From Azospirillum brasilense (lineage in GTDB: Bacteria > Pseudomonadota > Alphaproteobacteria > Azospirillales > Azospirillaceae): 64,000 bases of DNA. The stretch spans positions 62,001 to 126,000 of the forward strand of contig NZ_CP032349.1 in NCBI RefSeq assembly GCF_005222205.1, in the 5' to 3' direction. Below the pieces are notes generated by a model that was not told the DNA's origin, searched no databases, and saw nothing but the letters and a program-made list of their open reading frames with translations. The translations under genes were made by a program, and so were the position numbers. Positions 1 through 8,218 of this stretch are shown in pieces. Every line of letters begins with the position of its first letter. The first letter of the stretch is position 1.

Positions 1-225
1 CGGCCCGAGCAGCCCGTCCAAGAATGCGCCGGCCGACGCCGCCGTGCCGGCCTGCAAGAACAGCGGCCGCAGCCGCGCCTTGGCTCCACGCAAGCTCGCC
101 TGACCACAACCCCAGCAGGTCCTCGACCGCGACACCGGACATGGCAACCTGCCAAAGCCTGCTCAACAGGCGGGAGGCCAGTACTTCGCAACTGTAATGC
201 CAGTCCGAGTCAGATCATCGTCGCG

Positions 226-3021
226 TCACGTCTGCCTTTCGCTCGACGCCGCAGTGAGCATGCTGATGAGGTCATCGATGCGGTACGGCTTGGCCAGAAC
301 GCGCACCCCTTCTGCTTGGGCGACCTTTTCGCTGTATCCGGTGGTCAACACGACCGGCAGGCCAGGGCGCAGGCGCCGAGCTTCACGAGCCAAGTCCACC
401 CCGTTGAGCCGCCCCGGCATCACGACATCGGAGAACAGCAGGTCGATGCGCGCACCGCTCGTCAGCAGCGGGAGAGCGGCATCCGCCGTGGGGACCTGTG
501 CCACCTCATAGCCGGCGTCCTCCAACGCCGCGGCGACCGTGGACGCCACGATGGGATCATCCTCGACGAGCAGCACGCGCCCGCTGCGCTGCGCCGCCGC
601 CGCCGGGCGTGCCGTTCTTTCCTCCACCGCTCCGGCCGACGCGACGGAGCGGCGCAGCAGCAGGACCACGGTGGTGCCCCGGCCCGGTTCGCTGTCGATC
701 AAGGCGGTGCCGCCGGCCTGACGCGCCAAGCCGTACACTTGGGCCAGACCGAGGCCGCTGCCCTTCCCGACCTCCTTTGTGGTGAAGAAGGGATCGAAGG
801 CCCGGGCCCGCACGTCGGCCGGCATGCCCGCGCCGGCATCGCTGACCGACAGGCGGACAAACTCTCCTTCCAGCCCCGTCGGGTCGCCAGGAGCGAGCAC
901 CGTATTCTCCGCCTCAATCGTCAGCCGACCACCCTCGGGCATGGCATCCCGCGCGTTCACCGCCAGATTGATGAGCGCCAGCTCGAACTGCGTCGGGTCC
1001 GCCTCGATCAGCCAGAGGCCTGGGGCGAAGATCGTGGCAAGACGGATGTCGGCGCGCAGCGCCCGCTCGAGAAGCGTGGACATGGCGAGAACACGGTCGC
1101 GCACGTCGATCGGTTCGGGGCGCAGGCCCTCGCGACGGGCGAACGCCATCAGCTGCTGCACCAACTTGGCGCCGCGGTCCACCGCCTGCTCGCCCGCATC
1201 CAGCAAAGGCTGCACCTTCGGCTCGTTGGTTCGCCGGCGGATCATGCTCAGGCAGCCGCCGAGCGCCTGCAGCAGGTTGTTGAAGTCGTGCGCCAAGCCG
1301 CCGGTGAGCTGCCCCACCGCCTCCAGCTTCTGCGCCTGCCGGAGTTGGTTTTCGGCCTGCCGCAAGGCTTCCTCGCGCTCCTTCTCGGCCGTGACGTCGC
1401 GCCCGACGGCATGGACGAGGCCGGCATCCGGCACCGCCGTCCACGCGATCCAACGGTACGAGCCGTCCTTGTGCCGAAGACGGTTCACAAACCGCTTCGT
1501 GGTGTGTCCCTCCGCCAAGAGCCTATTCTCGGCGTGTGTTGCCTCCTGATCGTCGGGATGAATGAAATTGAGGGATGACTGCCCCAGCACTTCCTCTTCC
1601 AACCAGCCCAACATGGTGCCCCAGGCCGGGTTGACCGCCGTGATCGTCGAGTCCAGGCGGTGCACGACCATGACGTCGGTCGTCAGCCGCCACATGCGGT
1701 CCCGCTCGGCCGTACGCTCGGCGACACGGGTCTCCAGTGTCGCGTTCAGCTCCCGCAAAGCCTGCTCGGCCCGCTTGGTCGGGGTGATGTCCAGAACGAA
1801 TTCGAAGGCGGTGCTGTCATCGAGCAGGGTCGCGGCGAACAGCGCCCACCAGCGCGTGCCATCCTTGCGAATGTATTCCTTCTCGTAAGGCGTGGTCTGC
1901 CCAACGGCCTTCAACTCCGCGAAAGCCTTCTCCGAGGCATCCAGCCATTCCGGAGGGGTCAGCCGCTGCCAAGTCAGGAGACCGGTGTACAGGTCCTCGC
2001 GGCTGTAGCCGCTCATTGCCAGGAACGCCTCGTTGGCCTCCGTGATGCGGCCTTCCATGTCGAAGTAGATGGCGCCGACCGTCTTGATCTCCAGCGCGGT
2101 GCGGAGGCGCGCCTCGCTGGCGCGCAACGCCGCTTCGGCCCGCTTCACCTCGGTGACGTCGCTGCCCTGGACGAACAGGCCCGTCACCCGCCCAACGGCG
2201 TCGCGGATCGGCTGGAAGATGAAGGTGACGAAGCGCTCTTCCAGCGGTGCCCCCGGGGAGCGCTGCAACTTGGCCGGCACGCCGTGGCCAACGAAGGGTT
2301 CGCCGGTCGCGTAGGCTTGGTCCGCCCAATCGAAGAAGCCTTGCCCCTCGATCTCGGGCAAGGCTTCGCGGACCGGCTTGCCGATGATGTCGCGGTGACC
2401 GACGAGCTGAAAGTAAGCGTCGTTGGCCATCTCATAGACATGCTCGGGGCCGCGCCAGACGTAGCAAAAGCCGGGGGCCTGCCGGAACAGCTCGCGCAGG
2501 CGGTCGCTCTCAGCCGCCAGCCGCCGTTTGGCGAACACCTCCTCCGTGGTCTCGATGCACGGGCAGAAAAACCCGGCAACCGCGCCGGTCTCGTCGCGGA
2601 CCGGCGTGTAGGAGAAGGCGAAGTGGGTTTCCTCGGGATAGCCCTTGCGGTGCATGACGAGCGTGATGTCGTCCATGTGCACCGCCCGGCCGGCGTAGGC
2701 CTGCTCCACGATGGGAGTGAGATCGTTCCGGATTTCGGACCAGACGTCGAGGAATGGCTGGCCCAGCGCTTCAGGGTGCTTGCGCCCGAGAATCTCGGCA
2801 TAGGCGTCGTTGTAGAGCAGGGTTTGCGTCGGCCCCCAGGCGACGAACATGGGCTGACGCGAGCCCAGCATGACGGAGACCAGCGTGCGCAGCGGCATGG
2901 CCCAATGCTCGGGGGGGCCAAGTGGCGAGGCCGTCCAGTTGTGCGCCCGCATCAACGCGCCTGTTTCGCCACCCTGATCCAAAAAGGAAGCGAACGCCTG
3001 CCAAGCAACGGCACCGTTCAT
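226..3021 (-). CDS. Hybrid sensor histidine kinase with several PAS domains and C-terminal receiver
   Basis: A 931-residue protein with no signal peptide or membrane segments, so probably a cytoplasmic sensor. Several PAS/PAC-type sensor modules fill about the first 550 residues; they are recognisable from repeated W..HP/PE and RHKDGSYRWI-like motifs. A dimerisation and phosphoacceptor domain follows with the H-box GLAHDFNNLL (His near residue 578). The HATPase domain shows NLAVNARDAMPEGG (N box), DAGAGMP (G1) and GSGLGLAQVYG (G2). The last 120 residues are a receiver domain with the acidic pair ED near its start, the phosphoacceptor Asp in FSDVVMPG (near residue 865) and a conserved KP. The order kinase then receiver suggests intramolecular phosphorelay or feedback control. 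The HDFNN type of H-box is typical of HWE/HisKA-like PAS kinases. The signal and the output partner are unknown. The ATG overlaps the stop of a small upstream ORF by ATGA. Confidence 0.93.
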   Translation of the reverse strand: MNGAVAWQAFASFLDQGGETGALMRAHNWTASPLGPPEHWAMPLRTLVSVMLGSRQPMFVAWGPTQTLLYNDAYAEILGRKHPEALGQPFLDVWSEIRNDLTPIVEQAYAGRAVHMDDITLVMHRKGYPEETHFAFSYTPVRDETGAVAGFFCPCIETTEEVFAKRRLAAESDRLRELFRQAPGFCYVWRGPEHVYEMANDAYFQLVGHRDIIGKPVREALPEIEGQGFFDWADQAYATGEPFVGHGVPAKLQRSPGAPLEERFVTFIFQPIRDAVGRVTGLFVQGSDVTEVKRAEAALRASEARLRTALEIKTVGAIYFDMEGRITEANEAFLAMSGYSREDLYTGLLTWQRLTPPEWLDASEKAFAELKAVGQTTPYEKEYIRKDGTRWWALFAATLLDDSTAFEFVLDITPTKRAEQALRELNATLETRVAERTAERDRMWRLTTDVMVVHRLDSTITAVNPAWGTMLGWLEEEVLGQSSLNFIHPDDQEATHAENRLLAEGHTTKRFVNRLRHKDGSYRWIAWTAVPDAGLVHAVGRDVTAEKEREEALRQAENQLRQAQKLEAVGQLTGGLAHDFNNLLQALGGCLSMIRRRTNEPKVQPLLDAGEQAVDRGAKLVQQLMAFARREGLRPEPIDVRDRVLAMSTLLERALRADIRLATIFAPGLWLIEADPTQFELALINLAVNARDAMPEGGRLTIEAENTVLAPGDPTGLEGEFVRLSVSDAGAGMPADVRARAFDPFFTTKEVGKGSGLGLAQVYGLARQAGGTALIDSEPGRGTTVVLLLRRSVASAGAVEERTARPAAAAQRSGRVLLVEDDPIVASTVAAALEDAGYEVAQVPTADAALPLLTSGARIDLLFSDVVMPGRLNGVDLAREARRLRPGLPVVLTTGYSEKVAQAEGVRVLAKPYRIDDLISMLTAASSERQT

Positions 3022-3203
3022 CGGCTTCGCGGCTGCGCGTGGATGGCGGCACCGTCCAGCGGCTTGGCGCGTTCCCGTCGATGCACGCCGGCATGGGCGA
3101 CCTCGCTGGCGGCTTGATCGCGGCCGAACACCACGTTCGCTTCCACGATGCGGCGGGGTTCAAAAGTAAGCGAGACGTCGAAGGGGATGCGGATGATCAT
3201 CAT
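3018..3203 (-). CDS. Small hypothetical protein coupled to the hybrid kinase
   Basis: A 61-residue ORF starting at either of two adjacent ATGs (MMIIRIPFDVSL...). It ends in a TGA that overlaps the kinase ATG in an ATGA arrangement, which is usual for translational coupling. Third codon positions are roughly three-quarters G or C, as expected for real genes here. There is no recognisable domain, and the C-terminal half is basic. No clear ribosome binding site is visible, so this could also be an open frame in the kinase leader. Confidence 0.35.
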   Translation of the reverse strand: MMIIRIPFDVSLTFEPRRIVEANVVFGRDQAASEVAHAGVHRRERAKPLDGAAIHAQPRSR

Positions 3204-3840
3204 GATCAGACCATATAGCTGTTCGGCCCGGTGTGGCACAACGTAACCAAGCATTCCCTTTGGAGGTATGCCCCCGGACCTTCGCTTTTGAGATGATGCT
3301 CACACTCCGCAAAGGCCAAGCGTCCAGCTTCAACATCACGCGCGACATGCGGGGCGAGGCGCGCTTCGGCGAACGCACCTCCAACCTTGGACCCGGTGTG
3401 CTCACCGAGGCCGTGCAGTTCATCAGCTTGAGATGGTCCACCGCTGGGTCGTGACGTTCTCGCCGGCGATTTCCGGCAACCTACAGCGCCACTCGGTTTC
3501 CCGCCGTACCCTGCGCACCGTCCGGGCACAGTCGGTGACCGATTGGCAGGCCGCAACCGCCGCAGCGTGAAGCCGTCTGGGGCTCCGGGCTTTCGGTGCG
3601 TTGGTTCAGTTCACGTGACAAAGCCCTCACCAAGCATACCCTTATTCATCGTGGAATCGCGCCTCACTCCAGGCAAGAGGCCTGGAGCTACGACCTCTTG
3701 ATCGTGGGCATCGACGGCATGGAGGTTGGGCATGAGCATAGCCGCCCTGCATCGAACCGATTGACCAGGACAATTTCACAAGCATCCCTCCCCCGGCCTA
3801 CCCTGGCGACATGACGTAATGGCCGCCGAGGGAGGGCGTC
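3204..3840. other. Gene-poor stretch with IS6 remnant
   Basis: Besides the IS6-type remnant at 3478-3625 (listed separately) I see no supportable gene here. Open frames on both strands around 3160-3560 overlap one another and show no family motif. The stretch separates the minus-strand kinase unit from the plus-strand sugar-oxidation operon and probably carries promoters for both. Confidence 0.5.
3478..3625 (+). pseudogene. IS6-family transposase 3' remnant with right terminal repeat
   Basis: The last 30 codons of an IS6-type transposase (NLQRHSVSRRTLRTVRAQ...DWQAATAAA, stop at 3568-3570) are followed by about 55 bp of untranslated end that finishes in CACGTGACAAAGCC. The same tail occurs after the transposase stop in the remnants at 31.7-32.0 kb and 54.8-55.2 kb, so this is the shared right end of one element family. 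The catalytic DDE domain and left end are missing. Confidence 0.8.
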
Positions 3841-3957
3841 ATGAGCATCCTGCGTAGTTTCGCCCGCGATTGGGCTCGCTGGTCGAAGGCCGAGCGAGAG
3901 GCCGCCGTGGTCTTCGTTGTCGTGGCGCTGGTGTCCCCCGCCACTTGGCTGCTGTGA
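3841..3957 (+). CDS. Small membrane peptide (38 aa)
   Basis: A 38-residue ORF: a charged amphipathic N-terminal half (MSILRSFARDWARWSKAERE) followed by a hydrophobic segment (AAVVFVVVALVSPATWLL) long enough to span the membrane. A strong Shine-Dalgarno stretch (GAGGGAGGGCGTC) sits directly before the ATG. It lies 28 bp upstream of the SDR gene and could be the first gene of that operon. No homologous family is recognised. The 38-residue ORF at 18.9 kb has a similar plan, a polar head plus one hydrophobic segment, but a different sequence. Confidence 0.6.
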   Translation: MSILRSFARDWARWSKAEREAAVVFVVVALVSPATWLL

Positions 3958-3985
3958 CGGCTCCGTAATTCCAAGGGAGAACGCT

Positions 3986-4834
3986 ATGGAAGGCGATTTC
4001 GGGCTGGCCCTGCGCGGGCCGGCGACAGGAAAGCTGCGCCCGCTGGCCGGGCAGCGGGCGCTGGTCACCGGTGGGAATTCCGGCATCGGCCGGGCCATCG
4101 CACTGGCCCTGGGCGAGGCCGGGGCGGACGTCGTGGTCAATTACGTGTCGGGCGACGAAGCCGCCGGCATGGTGGCGGAGAACATCCGCGACGCCGGCGC
4201 GCGCTCCCTACCGGTCAAGGCCGACGTGTCGTGCGAGATCCAGGTGGAGGCAATGTTCGCCCGCGCCGTTGAGGCCTTCGGCGGCTTGGACATCCTGGTC
4301 AACAACGCCGGCCTGCAGCGCGACGCGCCCTTGGAGGCGATGACGCTGGAGCAGTGGAACACGGTGGTCGGCGTCAACTTGACCGGCCAGTTCCTGTGCG
4401 CCCGCGCCGCCGTGCGCGCCTTCAAGCGCCAGGGCTTCCGCCCCGAGGTTTCGCGGGCGCTCGGCAAGATCGTCTGCGTCAGCTCCGTCCACGAGGTTAT
4501 TCCCTGGGCCGGGCACGTCAACTACGCGGCCAGCAAGGGCGGCGTGATGCTGATGATGAAGACCCTGGCACAGGAGCTGGCGGCGGACCGTATCAGGGTC
4601 GTCGGCGTGGCGCCGGGCGCCGTCCGCACCCCCATCAACCGCGAAGCCTGGGAAACGCCGGAGGCTCACGCGGAATTGCTGAAGCTGATCCCCGCCAAGC
4701 GCATCGGGGAGCCGGAGGACATCGCCAACGCGGTGGTCTGGCTGGCCAGCGACGCCGCCGACTACATCACCGGCACGACGCTGTTCGTGGACGGCGGCAT
4801 GACGCTCTACCCCGGTTTCGAAGCCGGAGGCTGA
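3986..4834 (+). CDS. Short-chain dehydrogenase, glucose 1-dehydrogenase-like
   Basis: A 282-residue classical SDR. It has the cofactor-binding TGGNSGIG motif, the NNAG motif, the catalytic Ser in VSSVHEV and YxxxK in YAASKGG, and the C-terminal DGGMTLYPG signature seen in bacterial glucose 1-dehydrogenases and related sugar or polyol SDRs. It would oxidise a sugar or polyol with NAD(P)+ in the cytoplasm. I start it at the ATG after AAGGGAGA; an in-frame upstream start exists but has no ribosome binding site and adds a non-SDR leader. It is 4 bp from the MIP channel gene, so the two are probably co-transcribed. The exact substrate cannot be read from sequence. Confidence 0.9.
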   Translation: MEGDFGLALRGPATGKLRPLAGQRALVTGGNSGIGRAIALALGEAGADVVVNYVSGDEAAGMVAENIRDAGARSLPVKADVSCEIQVEAMFARAVEAFGGLDILVNNAGLQRDAPLEAMTLEQWNTVVGVNLTGQFLCARAAVRAFKRQGFRPEVSRALGKIVCVSSVHEVIPWAGHVNYAASKGGVMLMMKTLAQELAADRIRVVGVAPGAVRTPINREAWETPEAHAELLKLIPAKRIGEPEDIANAVVWLASDAADYITGTTLFVDGGMTLYPGFEAGG

Positions 4835-4837
4835 GCC

Positions 4838-5671
4838 ATGGCCGGTCTGCTCCGAAACCACTGGCCGGAATACCTGATGGAGGCCGCGGGGCTCGGCCTG
4901 TTCATGATCTCCGCCGGGCTGTGCGCCACGCTGCTGGAGCATCCGGGATCGCCCCTGCACCAGGCCCTGCCCTCGCCCGTGCTGCGGCGCGCGCTGATGG
5001 GCGCGGCCATGGGGCTGACGGCGGTCGCCATCATCCACTCCCCCTGGGGGCGGAGGTCCGGCGCGCACATCAACCCGGCGGTGACGCTGGCCTTCCTGCG
5101 TCTGGGCAAGGTCCGGCCGGCGGACGCCGCCTTCTACATCGCCTTCCAATGCGTGGGCGGGCTGGGCGGCGCGCTTCTGGTCGCGGCACTGCTGGGGCGG
5201 CGCTTCACGAGCCCGCCCATCGCCGCCATCGCCACCGTACCGGGCGCGGCCGGCCCGGCCGTCGCCTTCGCCGCGGAGCTGACCATGGCCTTCCTGCTGA
5301 TGGGCATGGTGCTGGTCACCACCAACCGCCCGGGGTGGGAACGCTTCACCGGCGTCGGCGCCGGCCTTCTGGTCGCGCTTTTCATCACCGCGGCGGCGCC
5401 GCTGTCAGGGATGAGCATCAACCCGGCCCGCACGCTGGCCTCCGCCGTCCCGAGCGGCCTGTGGACGGGGGCCTGGATCTACGCGATGGCGCCGCCGCTT
5501 GGGATGCTGCTGGCGGTGGAGGTGTACCGGCGCCTTCCGGGCCGGCGGCCGGTGCGCTGCGCCAAGCTGAACCACGACCCGCGCAGCCGCTGCATCTTCT
5601 GCGGCGATCCCGCCTGCAGGGCGCCGCGATTGATCAATCAGGGAGGAGTCCATGCCCACGGACCGGTATGA
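4838..5671 (+). CDS. MIP-family channel (aquaporin/glycerol facilitator) with Cys-rich tail
   Basis: A 277-residue membrane channel with both NPA boxes, INPAVT (NPA 79-81) and INPART (NPA 195-197), and about six hydrophobic segments, as in the aquaporin/aquaglyceroporin family. It would conduct water, glycerol or other small neutral solutes across the inner membrane. After the last membrane segment there is a soluble tail with four cysteines (Cys241, 252, 255, 260; CIFCGDPAC), which could bind metal and is not part of the pore fold. The 3' end overlaps the next gene by 20 bp. Lying between a sugar SDR and a GMC oxidoreductase, it may move the substrate or product of those enzymes. Confidence 0.9.
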   Translation: MAGLLRNHWPEYLMEAAGLGLFMISAGLCATLLEHPGSPLHQALPSPVLRRALMGAAMGLTAVAIIHSPWGRRSGAHINPAVTLAFLRLGKVRPADAAFYIAFQCVGGLGGALLVAALLGRRFTSPPIAAIATVPGAAGPAVAFAAELTMAFLLMGMVLVTTNRPGWERFTGVGAGLLVALFITAAAPLSGMSINPARTLASAVPSGLWTGAWIYAMAPPLGMLLAVEVYRRLPGRRPVRCAKLNHDPRSRCIFCGDPACRAPRLINQGGVHAHGPV

Positions 5672-7214
5672 CGTGATCATCATCGGCTCGGGTGCCGGCG
5701 GCGGCACGCTGGCGTACCATCTGGCCCCGACCGGCAAGCGCATCCTGCTGCTGGAGCGCGGCGAGCATTTGCCCCGCGAGCGCGAGAACTGGGATTCCCG
5801 CACCGTGGTGGTGGAGGGCAAGTACAAGGCGGCGGAGACCTGGTACGACAAGGACGGCCGCGCCTTCCACCCCGGCACCCATTACTGCGTGGGCGGCAAT
5901 ACGAAATTCTATGGCGCCGTGCTGTTCCGCCTGCGGGAGCGTGACTTCGGCCCGCTGCATCACCGGGACGGCATCTCCCCGCCCTGGCCGATCTCCTACG
6001 CCGACCTCGCCCCCTACTACACCCGGGCGGAACGGCTCTATTCCGTGCATGGGGAGCGGGGCAGCGACCCCACTGAGCCGCCCTGCGACGATCCCTACCC
6101 ACACCCGCCGGTCAGCCACGAGCCGCGCATCCAGGCGCTGTTCGACGATCTGAAGCGCGCCGGCCAGCGCCCTTTTCCCCTGCCGGTCGGCATCCGGCTG
6201 GACGAATCCGCCCCTCACCGCAGCGCCTGCATCCGCTGCTCCACCTGCGACGGCTTCCCTTGCCTTATCCAGGCCAAGGCCGACGCGCACGTCACCTGCG
6301 TCGCACCGGCGCTGGAGCACCCGAACGTCACTCTGCTGACCGGCGCCTATGTGGACCGGCTGGAAACCAGCCCGTCTGGCCGGGAGATCACCGGCGTGGT
6401 GGTCCGCCGCAACGGCGTGGAGGAAACCCACCGGGCCGACATCGTCGTGGTGTCCTGCGGGGCCATCAACTCCGCGGCGCTCCTGCTGCGCTCCGCCAGC
6501 GACCGGCATCCGGGCGGGCTCGCCAACCGGTCGGGCGTGGTCGGGCGGCATTACATGTGCCACCTGAACTCCGCCCTGATCGCCGTGTCGCGGCGGCCAA
6601 ACCCGACACGCTTCCAGAAGACGCTGGGGCTCAACGACTTCTACTTCGGGGCGGACGACTGGGACTTCCCGCTCGGCCACATCCAAATGCTGGGCAAGAC
6701 CGACGCGGCGATGTTCTCCGCGGAGAGTCACGGCCTGCTGCCGGCCGGTGCGGCGGAACGCTTCGCCTCCCACGCGCTGGACTTCTGGCTGACGTCGGAG
6801 GATCTGCCCGACCCCGACAACCGGGTGGAGGTCGGCCGCGACGGGCGCATCACCCTGCGCTACACCCCCAACAACGTCGAGGCGCACGAGCGGCTAACAA
6901 CCAAGCTCAAGCAGCTGCTGCGCCACATCGGCTGCGAACGCACGCTGATCCCGCGCGAGGCCTATTTCGGCAAGCGCATCCCCATCGCCGGCACCGGCCA
7001 CCAGAACGGCACGATCCGCTTCGGCCATGACCCGGAAACGTCGGCGCTGGACGTCCACTGCAAAGCGCACGACCTCGACAACCTCTACGTCGTGGACGCG
7101 AGCTTCTTCCCGAGCAGCGCCGCGGTGAACCCGACGCTGACCATCATCGCCAACGCCATCCGCGTCGGCGACCATCTGGCCGCGCGCTTGGGCGCGCAGG
7201 GGGGTGCGGCATGA
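5652..7214 (+). CDS. GMC-family FAD oxidoreductase
   Basis: A 520-residue glucose-methanol-choline oxidoreductase. The N-terminal FAD-binding motif is IIIGSGAGGG (residues 9-18), and the C-terminal GMC domain ends in VVDASFFPSSAAVNPTLTIIANA, including GTGHQNGT before it. A compact CIRCSTCDGFPC segment at about residues 193-204 has four cysteines spaced like a possible Fe-S or metal site. No secretion signal is seen, so it appears cytoplasmic unless the N-terminus is misassigned. It overlaps the preceding MIP gene by 20 bp and the following VOC gene by 4 bp. Such enzymes oxidise alcohols, sugars or polyols. With an NDH-2-type fusion two genes downstream, electrons may reach the quinone pool, but this is inference. 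Confidence 0.9.
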   Translation: MPTDRYDVIIIGSGAGGGTLAYHLAPTGKRILLLERGEHLPRERENWDSRTVVVEGKYKAAETWYDKDGRAFHPGTHYCVGGNTKFYGAVLFRLRERDFGPLHHRDGISPPWPISYADLAPYYTRAERLYSVHGERGSDPTEPPCDDPYPHPPVSHEPRIQALFDDLKRAGQRPFPLPVGIRLDESAPHRSACIRCSTCDGFPCLIQAKADAHVTCVAPALEHPNVTLLTGAYVDRLETSPSGREITGVVVRRNGVEETHRADIVVVSCGAINSAALLLRSASDRHPGGLANRSGVVGRHYMCHLNSALIAVSRRPNPTRFQKTLGLNDFYFGADDWDFPLGHIQMLGKTDAAMFSAESHGLLPAGAAERFASHALDFWLTSEDLPDPDNRVEVGRDGRITLRYTPNNVEAHERLTTKLKQLLRHIGCERTLIPREAYFGKRIPIAGTGHQNGTIRFGHDPETSALDVHCKAHDLDNLYVVDASFFPSSAAVNPTLTIIANAIRVGDHLAARLGAQGGAA

Positions 7215-8218
7215 AACGCTCGCCCCTCCCCATCCTCTTCCTTGTGGGCTTCGTCGTCCTGCTGTCGGCCGCGGCCGTCCGGGGGCAGACCGTCCGCGCG
7301 GTGGACTCGGTGGGCATCACCGTGTCCGACATGGACCGCGCGCTGGCCTTCTATCGCGACGTCCTGACCTTCGAGCCGGTGGCCGACACCGAGGTCGCGG
7401 GCGACGCCTACGAGCGGCTGACCGGCGTCTTCGGCGCCCGCATCCGCATCGTGCGCCTGCGGCTTGGTTCGGAAGCCATCGAGCTGATCCAGTACCTCGC
7501 GCCGGAGGGCCGGCCGATCCCTGTGGATTCCCGCAGCAATGACCGCTGGTTCCAACACATCGCCATCATCACCGTCGACATGGACGCCGCCTACGCCCGG
7601 CTGCGCGCGGCCAAGGTGCGCCACGCCTCCACCGGGCCGCAGACCCTGCCGGCCTGGAACCCGAACGCCGGCGGCATCCGCGCCTTCTACTTCAAGGACC
7701 CGGACGGCAACCCGCTGGAGATCCTCCAGTTCCCGCCGGGCAAGGGCGATCCGCGCTGGCAGGGGGCCGATGGCCGCCTGTTCCTGGGCATCGACCACAC
7801 GGCCATCGTCGTCGCCGACACCGACGCCAGCCTCGCCCTCTACCGCGACCGGCTCGGCCTGCGCGTCGCCGGCACCAGCGAGAATTACGGCACGGAGCAG
7901 GAGCATCTGAACAACGTCTTCGGTGCCCGGCTGCGCATCACCACCCTGCGCGCCCCAAGCGGGCCGGGCATCGAGTTCCTGGAATACCTCGCCCCGCGCG
8001 ATGGTCGCCCCGCCCCCGCCGACACACGCGCCAACGACCTGTGGCACGGGCAAGTGACCCTGCTGACCGACGACGATCCCGCCCCGGCCGCCGTGCCCCT
8101 GCCGGACCCGGCCCTCGGCCTCGCCCGCGCGGTGATGGCGCGCGACCCGGACGGGCACGCCTACGTCCTCGGCAATCCCCTCGGGAATTCCCGGCACACG
8201 GAGCTGAGCCATGAGTGA
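7211..8218 (+). CDS. Exported protein with two VOC (glyoxalase-fold) domains
   Basis: A 335-residue protein with an N-terminal hydrophobic signal segment (residues 4-24, LFLVGFVVLLSAAAVRGQ) and two vicinal-oxygen-chelate domains. The first spans about residues 29-180 (VDSVGITVSDMDRALAFYRDVL ... FKDPDGNPLEILQFP) and the second about 193-320 (GIDHTAIVVADTDASLALYRDRL ... RDPDGHAYVL). VOC proteins bind a metal and act as lyases, dioxygenases or isomerases, but this architecture gives no specific reaction. The ATG overlaps the GMC stop (ATGA) and its own end overlaps the DoxX/NDH-2 gene, placing it inside the operon. A periplasmic site is inferred from the signal peptide. Confidence 0.85.
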   Translation: MKRSPLPILFLVGFVVLLSAAAVRGQTVRAVDSVGITVSDMDRALAFYRDVLTFEPVADTEVAGDAYERLTGVFGARIRIVRLRLGSEAIELIQYLAPEGRPIPVDSRSNDRWFQHIAIITVDMDAAYARLRAAKVRHASTGPQTLPAWNPNAGGIRAFYFKDPDGNPLEILQFPPGKGDPRWQGADGRLFLGIDHTAIVVADTDASLALYRDRLGLRVAGTSENYGTEQEHLNNVFGARLRITTLRAPSGPGIEFLEYLAPRDGRPAPADTRANDLWHGQVTLLTDDDPAPAAVPLPDPALGLARAVMARDPDGHAYVLGNPLGNSRHTELSHE

